Assembly: GCA_023428755.1 (NCBI GenBank)
Contig: JAEYWX010000001.1
Location: forward strand, 310,001-374,000
Source: Bacteroidota bacterium
Lineage (GTDB): Bacteria; Bacteroidota; Bacteroidia; Chitinophagales; Chitinophagaceae
DNA length: 64,000 bases
Direction of reading: 5' to 3'
Part shown: positions 50,410 through 59,505 of the stretch, piece by piece
How the letters are laid out: every line of letters begins with the position of its first letter
Position numbering within the stretch: the stretch's first letter is position 1
The notes under the pieces: model-generated
Told to the model about the DNA's origin: nothing
Seen by the model: only the letters and a program-made list of their open reading frames with translations
The model's database searches: none
Translations under genes and position numbers: made by a program

Positions 50410-51984
50410 TTAAGGTCTCCAGCGTGGATCGCCGGATGTATTTCGTCCGGTAAAGGAAGTGTTGATGATTTTGAAATTACCAGCAGTTGGATTTTCCCAG
50501 AGTTGAGCGGCTGATATTGCTAATACATTGATGTTTGGCAAATCATTACCAGCAGACACATGATCGGATGTGCGGAAATTATTGTTAGCATCAATGTTTG
50601 TAGCTGCATTGGTTCTTACATCACGTACATTAAAATTACCGTTGTTACCCCAGCCTGTACCAAAAATGCAATTATTCACTGTAATACCATTGCTTACTGT
50701 ATTGGAAGCAGAAGTATTGTAATCAATGTAATAATTGCTGCCACCGCCTAATGGTGCCTGATCGAATGTACAGTTCTCAACCAATACAGAAACAGAGTTG
50801 TTACGACTGGTAATAATTTTCTGTGCATTGAAGACGGTTGTATTCGTCATGATAATTGCATCGGCCCGGCTGGTAGCTACATCAATATTAAATATCCCGT
50901 AGTCTCTGATACTGTCTGCAATGCAATTGTTCATTTCCAACGTACCAATAATCGCTGGCTGACTTTGCGTACGCACCACGCCTCTGAAAACACGTGCATC
51001 GCAATTCTCAAATTTCAATTTGCCGATGTTGCAAGCAGTGTTGATGTTGAACACATATCTTGATGTAAAATTATCGCTTCGCAGTTCAAGGCCATTGAAC
51101 ACAATTGAATCAATATTACTGCCGGATGTAATGTTGAAGTTTGAAGTGAAATACAGCAGCGGCTTGGCTGGGTTCAACAAATCATCACCTGCAACAAACG
51201 TTAGTGTTTTATTCAGATTAATTGTAGTATTGATATTATACTGCTCGCCACGCTTCAGGATAATGATACTTCCCGAAGCAATATCAGGAATTGTATCCCG
51301 TAAAATCAATGGATTCCCGGTAATACCTCGCAGATCAACGAGATCGCCTACCAATGGCGCCTTCGTTGAAAAATTAGCCCAGCCACGAACCGTTGTGCCA
51401 CTGTATAAATAAATAATGTAGGCTGTATTTCCATTCAGTCCGGAAATTACTTTGTACTCATTCGCTATATCCGTTGCATCAAGCGTGGCAGCTGCAACTT
51501 CTGAACTATCGGCGGCCAACAGAATTTTAATATCTGTTACCACAGCACCGCTGGTACTCCAGCTTACTTTTACCGAGTTGTCGTTTATATCACTCAATCC
51601 CGGTACATTTAAAATGGTAGGGAAACGTGCTGTTTTAATTTCGCCCAGTTCTGCAAACTTTGAATTCTTAGATGAGTCGGATGCATTTGCACGCACACGT
51701 ACCTGGTATATTTTTTCCCAACCCAGGTTTTCAAACAGTATTACATTCGTATCAGACGTTAAACTGACCAGGACTGTTTTAAAACTATCCACACTTAACT
51801 GTGCAGTATAATCAGCTGATCCTTTTACCACTTGCCAGGAAGCTTTGATCCAGTTTCCGTTTGACTCGAGCGCATCTTTCACTGCCGGACGAAACAAACG
51901 TGGCGCTTCACCCAAGTCATCAAGCTTTTTACAGGCAACCACAAACATGGATAAAGCCAGAGCGATAAAAAATAATTTCTTCAT
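50410..51984 (-). CDS. DUF4957/DUF5123 surface lipoprotein of a pectin utilisation locus
   Basis: Protein of 524 aa with a lipoprotein signal (IALALSMFVVAC, Cys about residue 18). The N-terminal half has two FN3-like domains (NWIKASWQVVKGSADYTAQL; DNSVKVSWSTSGAVVTDIKI). From about residue 225 comes a right-handed beta-helix-like part: GSIIILKRGEQYNIN, DSIVFNGLELRSDNFTSRYVF, GTLEMNNCIADSIRDYGIF, ITVNNCIFGTGW. These are the DUF4957/DUF5123 domains found beside SusCD in pectin loci; no catalytic motif is visible, so I read it as a surface glycan-binding protein (SGBP role). It is 33 bases after susD. Catalytic activity (lyase) cannot be excluded. Confidence 0.82.
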   Translation of the reverse strand: MKKLFFIALALSMFVVACKKLDDLGEAPRLFRPAVKDALESNGNWIKASWQVVKGSADYTAQLSVDSFKTVLVSLTSDTNVILFENLGWEKIYQVRVRANASDSSKNSKFAELGEIKTARFPTILNVPGLSDINDNSVKVSWSTSGAVVTDIKILLAADSSEVAAATLDATDIANEYKVISGLNGNTAYIIYLYSGTTVRGWANFSTKAPLVGDLVDLRGITGNPLILRDTIPDIASGSIIILKRGEQYNINTTINLNKTLTFVAGDDLLNPAKPLLYFTSNFNITSGSNIDSIVFNGLELRSDNFTSRYVFNINTACNIGKLKFENCDARVFRGVVRTQSQPAIIGTLEMNNCIADSIRDYGIFNIDVATSRADAIIMTNTTVFNAQKIITSRNNSVSVLVENCTFDQAPLGGGSNYYIDYNTSASNTVSNGITVNNCIFGTGWGNNGNFNVRDVRTNAATNIDANNNFRTSDHVSAGNDLPNINVLAISAAQLWENPTAGNFKIINTSFTGRNTSGDPRWRP

Positions 51985-52017
51985 ATCAATGATTTTATAA
52001 TTGGCAATCAGTTTTTA

Positions 52018-53856
52018 TTAATACCCGTATTGATTTTGTAATACACCCAAACTGCTTGATACAACAGAGTTATGCAAAGGCAATATGTATCGCACCGGTT
52101 CCGTACCTGAATTATCGGTGTATCCTCTCCATGTACGGAGTATATAATCAGCAGGGCCATTGGTGGTAGTGTTATACATTGTACGCAGCCAGTTGAGCCT
52201 GATGTACCCGTTGGGATTATCGCCTACACTTGGTGAGTTCATGATCGGTGGCGGATCAACACGTTTGTGTTTGTTGTACCAAACAATTTTAAGATTGGAG
52301 TTTGAAGAGTCACGCTTGTAATACATATAGTCGGGTAAATCCGCATATGTACCGGTTCCATTCACTGCATCAATTCCCATTTGAATTAATGTATTTCTTG
52401 CTTCTGCAATTTTTTGACCATACAGATTCCAACGTGCCAAATCATATTTGCGCAAACATTCACCACCAAACTCCCATGCACGTTCATCAACAATGGCGTT
52501 GAAGAAATTTTGTTTGTTTCCTGCTCTTGCAGCAATGTATGCATCCACTTTTTCGGCCCACTGCGCTTCGGGAAATGCACGCTGGCGAACTTTGCGTAAT
52601 GCATCCTGTGCAGCAGCAGTTGGTCCGTTGAGTTCGTTTTCACTTTCTGCAAACATGAGCAGAATATCTGCATAGCGCATCAGCGGCCAGTTAATCCCTG
52701 TTCCTTTTGCTGATGCAGGTCCAAGTGTTACCGGCACCAGCATACGGTTCCATTTGCCGGGTGCAATAGCTGTTGTGCCCGCCGGTTGTTGAATTAAATC
52801 TTTATCAAAATACACCAGGTAACAGGTAACAGGTAAACGCTTATCAAGTGTATCGAACGAGTGATAGTAGGTAACCGGTAATGACAAATAGTTTGAACCG
52901 GAACCAAACGAGTGTGTACCTGCATCAACCCGAATACCGTGATTCCAGGCTACATCACCAAAGCCGGGATGAAACGCTACTTCGTACAATACATCGCTGT
53001 TCAGTGGTTTGATGTATTTATTTACGTTTTCAAACACGGTAGCATATTCCGGCAATTGACGAGGTTTGAGATCCATCAATTTTTTGCTGTACTCTCTTGC
53101 TATTTCATAATACTCAAGGTAATCATTCTGCCGTTTCATCGTCCTGTCTGGATGCAGCCAGTAACCTCCACGCATCAATGCAAGACGGGCAATAAATCCG
53201 ATCACAAACTCACGGTTGATGCGCTCAATACCAAAATCCAGTTCTTCGGCCCATGACATTTTGGGTTCGATTTCAATTAAGTCATCGATCAAAAATGAAA
53301 GAACACTATCTCGACTTGTTCTGCCAAGATAAAAGTTGTCGCCTGCACGTGAGGGTGTTGTTTTAAACGGAATATCGCCCCAGTGATTCATTAACCAGTA
53401 TGCCCATAAAGCACGCAGGGTTTTTGCTTCGCCCAGTAAGTTGTTGTACACTTTATTATTAGGTTCTTTCGCCAGCGATACTTCCTGCAAACCTTTGATA
53501 CATTCGTTTGCACGGTTAATGGCACTGTAACCATTATTCCATACCGTTAACAGATCGGCATTGCCCGGCGTTGCTTCAAACGACCAGATATCACGACGTG
53601 AATTATCGGGCGACGCAGCAACACCACCTACCTCAATATCGCTGTTTCCTGCAAAGTTGTTTGATAAACGGGATGTGTATGCATCCTGGTTGAACAATGC
53701 ATAAATACTGTTCACCGATTTTTTTGCATCGGCTTCACTGCCAAATACAAACTCCGGATCAAAATTGGATGGCGAATCGGCCACCAAAAATTTCTTACAG
53801 GATGGCAATACTGCTACCATTGCAAGAAAACCGAAGAAGAAAATTATTTTTTTCAT
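52018..53856 (-). CDS. SusD/RagB-family outer-membrane lipoprotein
   Basis: Protein of 612 aa from ATG 53856 (MKKIIFFFGFLAMVAVLPSC, lipobox Cys about residue 20); an ATG at 53874 is possible. Family motifs: SADAKKSVNSIYALF-type start (GSEADAKKSVNSIYALF), YSAINRANECIKGL, LLGEAKTLRALWAYWLMNHWGDIPF, INWPLMRYADILLMFAE, LRKVRQRAF and DERAWEFGGECLRKYDLARWN. It binds oligosaccharide at the cell surface and lids the SusC channel. It is directly downstream of susC (29 bases) and presumably captures galacturonan or rhamnogalacturonan pieces. Confidence 0.95.
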   Translation of the reverse strand: MKKIIFFFGFLAMVAVLPSCKKFLVADSPSNFDPEFVFGSEADAKKSVNSIYALFNQDAYTSRLSNNFAGNSDIEVGGVAASPDNSRRDIWSFEATPGNADLLTVWNNGYSAINRANECIKGLQEVSLAKEPNNKVYNNLLGEAKTLRALWAYWLMNHWGDIPFKTTPSRAGDNFYLGRTSRDSVLSFLIDDLIEIEPKMSWAEELDFGIERINREFVIGFIARLALMRGGYWLHPDRTMKRQNDYLEYYEIAREYSKKLMDLKPRQLPEYATVFENVNKYIKPLNSDVLYEVAFHPGFGDVAWNHGIRVDAGTHSFGSGSNYLSLPVTYYHSFDTLDKRLPVTCYLVYFDKDLIQQPAGTTAIAPGKWNRMLVPVTLGPASAKGTGINWPLMRYADILLMFAESENELNGPTAAAQDALRKVRQRAFPEAQWAEKVDAYIAARAGNKQNFFNAIVDERAWEFGGECLRKYDLARWNLYGQKIAEARNTLIQMGIDAVNGTGTYADLPDYMYYKRDSSNSNLKIVWYNKHKRVDPPPIMNSPSVGDNPNGYIRLNWLRTMYNTTTNGPADYILRTWRGYTDNSGTEPVRYILPLHNSVVSSSLGVLQNQYGY

Positions 53857-53885
53857 AGCAAATGCTTTTATCATTAGTTGAACAA

Positions 53886-56800
53886 TTAGAATGTTACGTT
53901 AATACCCACAGTATAGTTGCGGCTTTTTGGATACGATGAATAATCAACACCGGGTGTAAGCTGTGAGTAACCATCGCTTCTTGTTGAACTTACTTCAGGA
54001 TCGTAACCGGAGTATTTTGTCCACAGAAACCCATTGTACAGTGTGGCATACACTCTCAACTTGGTCATACGCATTTTAGCAGCAACCGTTTGTGGAAGTG
54101 AATAACCTACTGTTAAGTTGTTCATGCGTAAAAATGAACCGCTTTCTACAGCCCATGAATGAAACACTGGAACAGCAGTACCAAATGAAAACGGCGACCA
54201 GATGGTTGCGTTGGCATTGAGCTTGCTTAACTCTGCAAGATCGGTAACCAGATTACCGGCTGCATCAATATACTTGTACCGGTTGCTTGAGTTTACCGTA
54301 TTAAGCATGTTACCATAGCTGGTGCGGTAAAACTGGTTGAATGAAATGCGACCTGAATTATAAATATCATTCCCTACAACAAAATTGAAGAATGCACTGA
54401 TGTCAAAATTTTTAACCACTGCATTCAAACCAAAACCACCTGAGTATTTTGGTAAGGCACGGCCAATGATCTGGCGATCGGCAGCTGTAATAATTCCATC
54501 ACCATCCAGATCTTTTAATTTCATAACACCGGGACGAAGGCCAATACCACCAAGGAAGGAACCAATATTGGGCACACCTTGTTTTAATGTATAGGTTCTT
54601 GTAATGGGGTTATAAGATTCAAAGTCGTTTGAAGTGTACATACCATCAGTTACATAGCCGTACATCAAACCAATGGTTTGCCCAACCACTACACGATAAT
54701 CGTCTTGTGTTTTTAAATCGGTACCGGCCCAGTTGGAGTTGAATGGTTTTTCAAGTACACCATCGAGTTTATCAATTTTGGAACGGTTGAAACCAATATT
54801 AAAATTGGCAGATAATTGAAAGTTCTTCCGTTGAATAAGTGTTGCATTCAATCCTAATTCAATACCACGGTTAGAGGTTTGACCAATATTTTGCAATTGC
54901 TTGGAGAAACCGGTTGTTTGCGGAATATCTGATTCCACCAACAGATCTTTCGTGGTGTTCCAATACACATCCAAAGTACCTGCTACACGTTGCTTGAACA
55001 AACTGAAATCAATGCCCGCATTACGTGTAATGGTTGTTTCCCATTTAATCGCCGGGTTTGGTAACAGGTTTGAGCGGTAACCATAATACGATTGTGAAAC
55101 GTCACCAAAACCAATGGGTCTGAAATCAGTAGGTGCAAACAATACACGCCAGAGGTCGTTGTTGATACGGTTGTTACCGGCTTCACCATAACTCACACGC
55201 ACTTTCAGATCATCCACAAATTTTACATTGCTCATGAACTCTTCGTTAGAAACTCTCCATGCAAATGCAGCAGCCGGGAAAAAGCCCCATTGATTGCCGG
55301 GTGCAAATTTGGTAGACCCATCGGCACGTGCCGTTAACGTAAGCAGGAATCGGGAATCGTATTGGTAAATGATTTGTCCAAAGAAGGAAGCAATTTTTTC
55401 ACCCGCAAACACCGTAGTTCCGTGCCTGTCTTGTGTACCAAGCGTCATGTTGGCAAACAATCTTTCAGGCGTAGTATTTTCTACAAAGAATTTTGCACGG
55501 TTAAATTCTGAAAAACCTGCATTGAGAATATTCAATTCCTGTCCGGCAAGGAATGTAAAATCATGCTTGCCGATTTCCTGTTTATAATTGAGTGTGTTGG
55601 TCCAGCGAATACTGCGGTTATTTGAATTCGTAATTTCTCCTAATGGAAGGTTACCGCCTACGTTTCTTGATTCTCCGGTAAGCGGACCCCAGTAACGCCT
55701 GTTATCACCAAAACCAAGATCAAGACCAAATTCCGTGCGGTACGAAAGCCTGTCAATGATTTTCCAGGTGGCTGCCAAATTCATGTTCAGTGTATAGTTT
55801 GTGCGGCGACGGTAATCCTGTTCAATCAAACGTTTTGGATTGATGAGGCTGCGGAGGAATTGTTCGTAATCATCATCTGTACCGGTAGGGTCAAGTTCAA
55901 TTACATCCGCAATTCCATTCACCGGACGTGTAGTGATGGCATCGGCAATACGGAAGCTGGAAGTTCCGGATGAACCGGCTCCATCTACTCTTGTATGTAC
56001 CAAACGTGTTGCATAATCGAACCGTAATGCTTTTGATACTTCGTGATTTAATTTAAAGTTGAGATAATTCCGCATAAAGCCTGAACCCTGGATCAATCCC
56101 TGGTCGGTATTGTTGGTAGCACTCAGTGCAAATTTTGTTTTTGCTGTACCACCGGTAATGCTGAGGTTATGTTGTTGTGAATAAGCCGGCTGACCAAATA
56201 ATTCTTTCTGCCAGTTGGTTCCCCGTTGGTATTTGTAGAGTTCAAGATCTTCGTACACACCAAAGTACTTGCTGAAATTATCTACATCGGCCTGGCTTCT
56301 TAATCTGGCATATTCATAATTGGCCAATACAAATTCATAAGGAGAGAGTACTTCCAATTGACGGGGTAATGTACGTGCTGTACCAAATGAATTAAAGGTG
56401 ATGGTTGTTTTACCAGACTTTGCTGATTTGGTTGTGATGATCACTACACCATTGGCGCCACGTGCACCATAAATAGCGGCAGTGGCGGCATCTTTCAAAA
56501 TGTCGATGCTGGCAATATCCGTTGGTGCAATATCATTGATGTTATTTACAGGGAAACCATCAACAATGTACAATGGTGAGTTGTCTTGTGTTACAGAACC
56601 ACCACCACGTACACGAATCACAATATCAGCACCGGGTGCACCATCTACTGATGTTACCTGCACACCGGGCAAACGACCGGTAATTGCTTCTGCAGCACTG
56701 GATACCGGGATCTTTGATAACTCTGCTCCGCTGATAGAAGATACAGTACCGGTGAGATCTTTCCGTTTAATACTGTTGTAACCGATCACTACCACATCTT

Positions 56801-57104
56801 CCAGTGTTGACACTTCTTTTTCAAGCGTCACATTCACCTCTGTTTTACCATCGGCTGAAACTGTGATAGATTTAAAACCACTGTAACTAATGATCAATGA
56901 TACAGTGCCGGTGCCGGGTGCATTGATACTGAAGCTGCCCGTTGCATCGGTTTGCACTCCGTTTTTTGATCCGGATACTAATACGTTCACACCTTGCAGA
57001 GGTGCACCCGCATCGTCCAATACTTTTCCTTTGATCTGGCGGGTTTGGGCAAACAACAATGTGCCGCACATCAAAAGCAAAAGCAGGAAGAAAGATTGTT
57101 TCAT
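53886..57104 (-). CDS. SusC/RagA TonB-linked outer-membrane transporter
   Basis: Protein of 1072 aa with a Sec signal (FFLLLLLMCGTLLFAQ). Carboxypeptidase-regulatory-like domain at 22-105 (QIKGKVLDDAGAPLQGVNVLVSG, TGSFSINAPG), TonB-dependent plug at about 115-225 (RKDLTGTVSSISG, GRLPGVQVTS, SPLYIVDGFPVNNIND, DILKDAATAAIYGARGANG), then the 22-stranded barrel, ending YPKSRNYTVGINVTF. No STN domain, so no anti-sigma signalling is expected; control instead fits the divergent LacI gene. First gene of the pectin locus; it imports oligosaccharide with TonB energy. Confidence 0.96.
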   Translation of the reverse strand: MKQSFFLLLLLMCGTLLFAQTRQIKGKVLDDAGAPLQGVNVLVSGSKNGVQTDATGSFSINAPGTGTVSLIISYSGFKSITVSADGKTEVNVTLEKEVSTLEDVVVIGYNSIKRKDLTGTVSSISGAELSKIPVSSAAEAITGRLPGVQVTSVDGAPGADIVIRVRGGGSVTQDNSPLYIVDGFPVNNINDIAPTDIASIDILKDAATAAIYGARGANGVVIITTKSAKSGKTTITFNSFGTARTLPRQLEVLSPYEFVLANYEYARLRSQADVDNFSKYFGVYEDLELYKYQRGTNWQKELFGQPAYSQQHNLSITGGTAKTKFALSATNNTDQGLIQGSGFMRNYLNFKLNHEVSKALRFDYATRLVHTRVDGAGSSGTSSFRIADAITTRPVNGIADVIELDPTGTDDDYEQFLRSLINPKRLIEQDYRRRTNYTLNMNLAATWKIIDRLSYRTEFGLDLGFGDNRRYWGPLTGESRNVGGNLPLGEITNSNNRSIRWTNTLNYKQEIGKHDFTFLAGQELNILNAGFSEFNRAKFFVENTTPERLFANMTLGTQDRHGTTVFAGEKIASFFGQIIYQYDSRFLLTLTARADGSTKFAPGNQWGFFPAAAFAWRVSNEEFMSNVKFVDDLKVRVSYGEAGNNRINNDLWRVLFAPTDFRPIGFGDVSQSYYGYRSNLLPNPAIKWETTITRNAGIDFSLFKQRVAGTLDVYWNTTKDLLVESDIPQTTGFSKQLQNIGQTSNRGIELGLNATLIQRKNFQLSANFNIGFNRSKIDKLDGVLEKPFNSNWAGTDLKTQDDYRVVVGQTIGLMYGYVTDGMYTSNDFESYNPITRTYTLKQGVPNIGSFLGGIGLRPGVMKLKDLDGDGIITAADRQIIGRALPKYSGGFGLNAVVKNFDISAFFNFVVGNDIYNSGRISFNQFYRTSYGNMLNTVNSSNRYKYIDAAGNLVTDLAELSKLNANATIWSPFSFGTAVPVFHSWAVESGSFLRMNNLTVGYSLPQTVAAKMRMTKLRVYATLYNGFLWTKYSGYDPEVSSTRSDGYSQLTPGVDYSSYPKSRNYTVGINVTF

Positions 57105-57485
57105 ACTGTGCTTTGTTTTAAGAATTGATCATTCATTCCCGGCAGTAAGCAGTTAATACGGGAAGAATGTGTAAATAAATAGTTACTCAGAAATTTGAAT
57201 CGTTAACAAATGGCTTATGATTTTGAAACCGTCTGATGGCAAAAATGGAACAAGCAGTTTCGTCATTATCTCATAACAAGTCTATGCAGTTTTTGAGGAT
57301 TCCCGAAGCGTTTAAAACCTTTTATTTACGCAATCGTTCCCGATAACGATGCCATTTTTAATTTAACCATCCTGCCCTGTCTGTTTTTTCAAAAAATTTG
57401 ATTCACAAGAGGTTATGCTGTTTTGCCAGGCACCCACTCCTTATTTCAGTTCTGAATAAACTATCTTTATAGTAACATTGCCAAT
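57105..57485. other. 381-bp divergent promoter region between susC and lacI
   Basis: No gene. It holds the operator palindrome near 57333, which is 135 bases from the lacI ATG and 220 from the susC ATG. On the susC side a weak pair, TTTG (complement of 57207-57210) and TAACTATT (57185-57178) with 21-base spacing, might be the promoter. Nothing else was recognised. Confidence 0.5.
57321..57354. promoter_or_regulatory. LacI-type operator in the lacI-susC gap
   Basis: The core ATCGTT-CCCGAT-AACGAT (57333-57350) is a palindrome with 6-bp perfect arms and a CG centre. The preceding 18 bases, 57321-57338, are identical to 29482-29499 upstream of the GH28-exuT operon. The position beside the regulator gene suggests autoregulation plus control of susC. 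Confidence 0.65.
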
Positions 57486-58517
57486 ATGAAGTTTGAAGCT
57501 GTTACTATCAAGGATATTGCGAAGGCTTTAGGCCTTTCTACATCCACTGTATCAAGAGCGTTGCGTGACAGTCACGAGATCAGTGCCGAAACCAAACAAC
57601 TGGTGCTTGACTGTGCAGAAAAGCTGAATTACAAGCCCAATCCCATTGCATTGAGTTTAAAAGAAAAACGAAGCCGTTCCATTGGGGTAGTAGTATGCGA
57701 AATTGCCAACACCTTTTTTTCTCAGATCATCAACGGTATTGAATCCATTGCTTACGACCGGGGATATAATGTAATTGTATCGCAAAGCCGTGAATCGTAC
57801 GATCGGGAAGTGATCGATCTGCAATTCCTTGCATCCCGTTCGGTTGATGGTGTGCTTATTTCTCTTTCAACTGAAACAACAGATCTCACCCATATCAAAG
57901 CATTGCACGACCGGGGAATGCCCATTGTATTATTCGATCGTGTGCACGAAGAAATTGATACGCACCAAGTGATCATTGATAATTACCGTGGTGCTTATGA
58001 TGCTACTGAACACCTCATCAAAAATGGCTTCAAACGAATTGCAGCGATTGGAGGTTCTGAATTTTTATCGATTACGGCCGAACGATTGGCCGGCTATCAC
58101 GATGCATTGAAAGCATATAATTTATCGTACAGCAAAGAATATGTGCAGCATTGTTTTTATGGCGGTATGGTTTTTTCGGAAGTGGAAGAAGCCGTGAATA
58201 AACTGCTTACATTGAAACAAAAACCCGACGCACTCATTACCACCAGCGATAAATTAACTACGGGCTGTTTAAAAACATTGAAACGTAGAGGCATTGTAAT
58301 TCCGAATGATATTGCATTGATCGGGTTCAGCAATTCGGATATTGCCGAGTTGGTTGATCCACCGCTGACAGTAATTCGTCAACCTGCCGAAGAAATGGGC
58401 AAAGCTGCTACCGAATTATTGTTGCAGCTGGTGGAAAGTAAACGGCCGGTCAAAGATTTTGAGAAGCGGGTGCTTACACCGGAATTGCTGATCAGGGGAT
58501 CGGCGATTAAACTGTGA
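57486..58517 (+). CDS. LacI-family transcriptional regulator of the pectin locus
   Basis: Protein of 343 aa. N-terminal LacI HTH: VTIKDIAKALGLSTSTVSRALRD (residues 6-28) and the hinge KLNYKPNPIALSLKEKRS. The rest is the periplasmic-binding-protein-like sensor: IGVVVCEIANTFFSQIINGI, YNVIVSQSRESYDRE, VDGVLISLSTET, PIVLFDRV, ALITTSDKLTTGCLKTLKRRG and ALIGFSNSDIAELVDPPLTVI. It binds DNA as a dimer and changes affinity with a sugar or sugar-acid ligand, perhaps KDG, galacturonate or KDPG. It is divergent from susC; two matching palindromes (57321 and 29486) are its likely sites. Confidence 0.93.
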   Translation: MKFEAVTIKDIAKALGLSTSTVSRALRDSHEISAETKQLVLDCAEKLNYKPNPIALSLKEKRSRSIGVVVCEIANTFFSQIINGIESIAYDRGYNVIVSQSRESYDREVIDLQFLASRSVDGVLISLSTETTDLTHIKALHDRGMPIVLFDRVHEEIDTHQVIIDNYRGAYDATEHLIKNGFKRIAAIGGSEFLSITAERLAGYHDALKAYNLSYSKEYVQHCFYGGMVFSEVEEAVNKLLTLKQKPDALITTSDKLTTGCLKTLKRRGIVIPNDIALIGFSNSDIAELVDPPLTVIRQPAEEMGKAATELLLQLVESKRPVKDFEKRVLTPELLIRGSAIKL

Positions 58518-58522
58518 TTGAT

Positions 58523-58900
58523 TTACTCTTCTTTCTTTTTCACCACCAGAAACCAATCGTTTTCCAGCGGCAGGTAACCATAATCGTAACAATAGAAATA
58601 GGTCTTTCCTGTTTTGGTGGTGTATAAATGTGTAATGTATTTGAAATGAAAACCGAGCCGTTGCAATTTGTCTTTATTGGCTTTGGCTGTTTCCTCCGCT
58701 TCGGGTAACAGGCTTTCCAGAATCTTCCTGTTCTTTAATAATGTATTGTTGATGTTGCGTACAAAACTGCTGTGGCTTCCCTTTGCTTTTTGCTGATTGT
58801 TGTAATTGTTACGGCAGTAATCATCACAGAACTTTTTGTCCACTCTCCCTTTTAAGGGTTTACCACAGGCCAGGCAGGTTTTGTTGTCAGATGCAGTCAT
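58523..58900 (-). CDS. Small zinc-ribbon protein, unknown function
   Basis: Protein of 125 aa. The N-terminus has a likely four-Cys zinc ribbon: CLACGKPLKG and KKFCDDYCRNNYNNQQK (Cys about residues 9, 12, 25 and 29). A helical middle, FVRNINNTLLKNRKILESLL, is followed by a beta-rich tail (FHFKYITHLYTTKTGKTYFYCYDYGY, DWFLVVKKKEE). The ribbon resembles those used for nucleic-acid binding or ribosome-linked roles, but I do not recognise a named family. It is convergent with lacI (5 bases apart) and divergent from ssb. Confidence 0.7.
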   Translation of the reverse strand: MTASDNKTCLACGKPLKGRVDKKFCDDYCRNNYNNQQKAKGSHSSFVRNINNTLLKNRKILESLLPEAEETAKANKDKLQRLGFHFKYITHLYTTKTGKTYFYCYDYGYLPLENDWFLVVKKKEE

Positions 58901-59111
58901 AGCAAGTGTTTTGGCGGATAAGATACAACTTATTTATCCGTGTGCAAACGTTTTTACACGTTTAGCTTCGGGAAGAAACGGGTAACAACCGACTCTCGTT
59001 TTTGCAGCAGGTCATCTTTGTGTTGTCAACGGGAAAGCAAGTACCGGCTGATTGAGATAACAAATTTTAAACCTCGCCTGTACAACACTACAGGCGGCAA
59101 ATTTCAAAGTT

Positions 59112-59456
59112 ATGTACGCATTAAAAAACAAAGTGCAGCTGATCGGTAACCTGGGCAACGCTCCGGAAGTAAGAACATTAGAAAGCGGTAAAAAGATGGC
59201 CCGTTTTAGTGTAGCCACGAATGAAAGCTACCGCAACGCCAAAGGCGAAAAGATCACCGAAACACAATGGCACAATTTAGTAGCATGGGGTAAAGTTGCG
59301 GAGATTGTTGAAAAATACCTGGTGAAAGGCAAAGAAGTGATGATTGAAGGAAAGCTAGTAAACAAAAGTTACACAGATAAAGATGGTAACAAAAAGTATA
59401 TCACAGAAGTACAGGTGAATGAGATTTTGATGCTGGGTGAAAAAGCGACAGCGTAA
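59112..59456 (+). CDS. ssb: Short single-stranded DNA-binding protein
   Basis: Protein of 114 aa covering the OB-fold only: NKVQLIGNLGNAPEVRTLESG, KMARFSVATNESY, ETQWHNLVAWGKVAEIVEKYL, KGKEVMIEGKLVNKSY and EVQVNEILMLG. It ends KATA and lacks the acidic DDDIPF-type tail through which SSB recruits repair proteins. A second full-length SSB is therefore expected elsewhere in the genome; this one may serve in competence, a mobile element or as a DNA-stable protein. ATG 59112. Confidence 0.9.
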   Translation: MYALKNKVQLIGNLGNAPEVRTLESGKKMARFSVATNESYRNAKGEKITETQWHNLVAWGKVAEIVEKYLVKGKEVMIEGKLVNKSYTDKDGNKKYITEVQVNEILMLGEKATA

Positions 59457-59462
59457 TTTTTG

Positions 59463-59492
59463 GCTACAGATGGACACAAAAAAACACAGATA
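59463..59492 (+). repeat. Left inverted repeat flanking the GxxExxY remnant
   Basis: A 30-base segment (gctacagatggacacaaaaa...acagata) matching the reverse complement of 59933-59962 in 28 of 30 bases. It begins 6 bases after the ssb stop. Confidence 0.75.
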
Positions 59493-59505
59493 AATACAGC
59501 GATAT

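Noticed and set aside
58523..58900. Possible FCS/zinc-finger transposon-linked protein
   Set aside because: The Cys spacing shows a ribbon but no transposase or IS ends are present nearby; left as an unknown protein.
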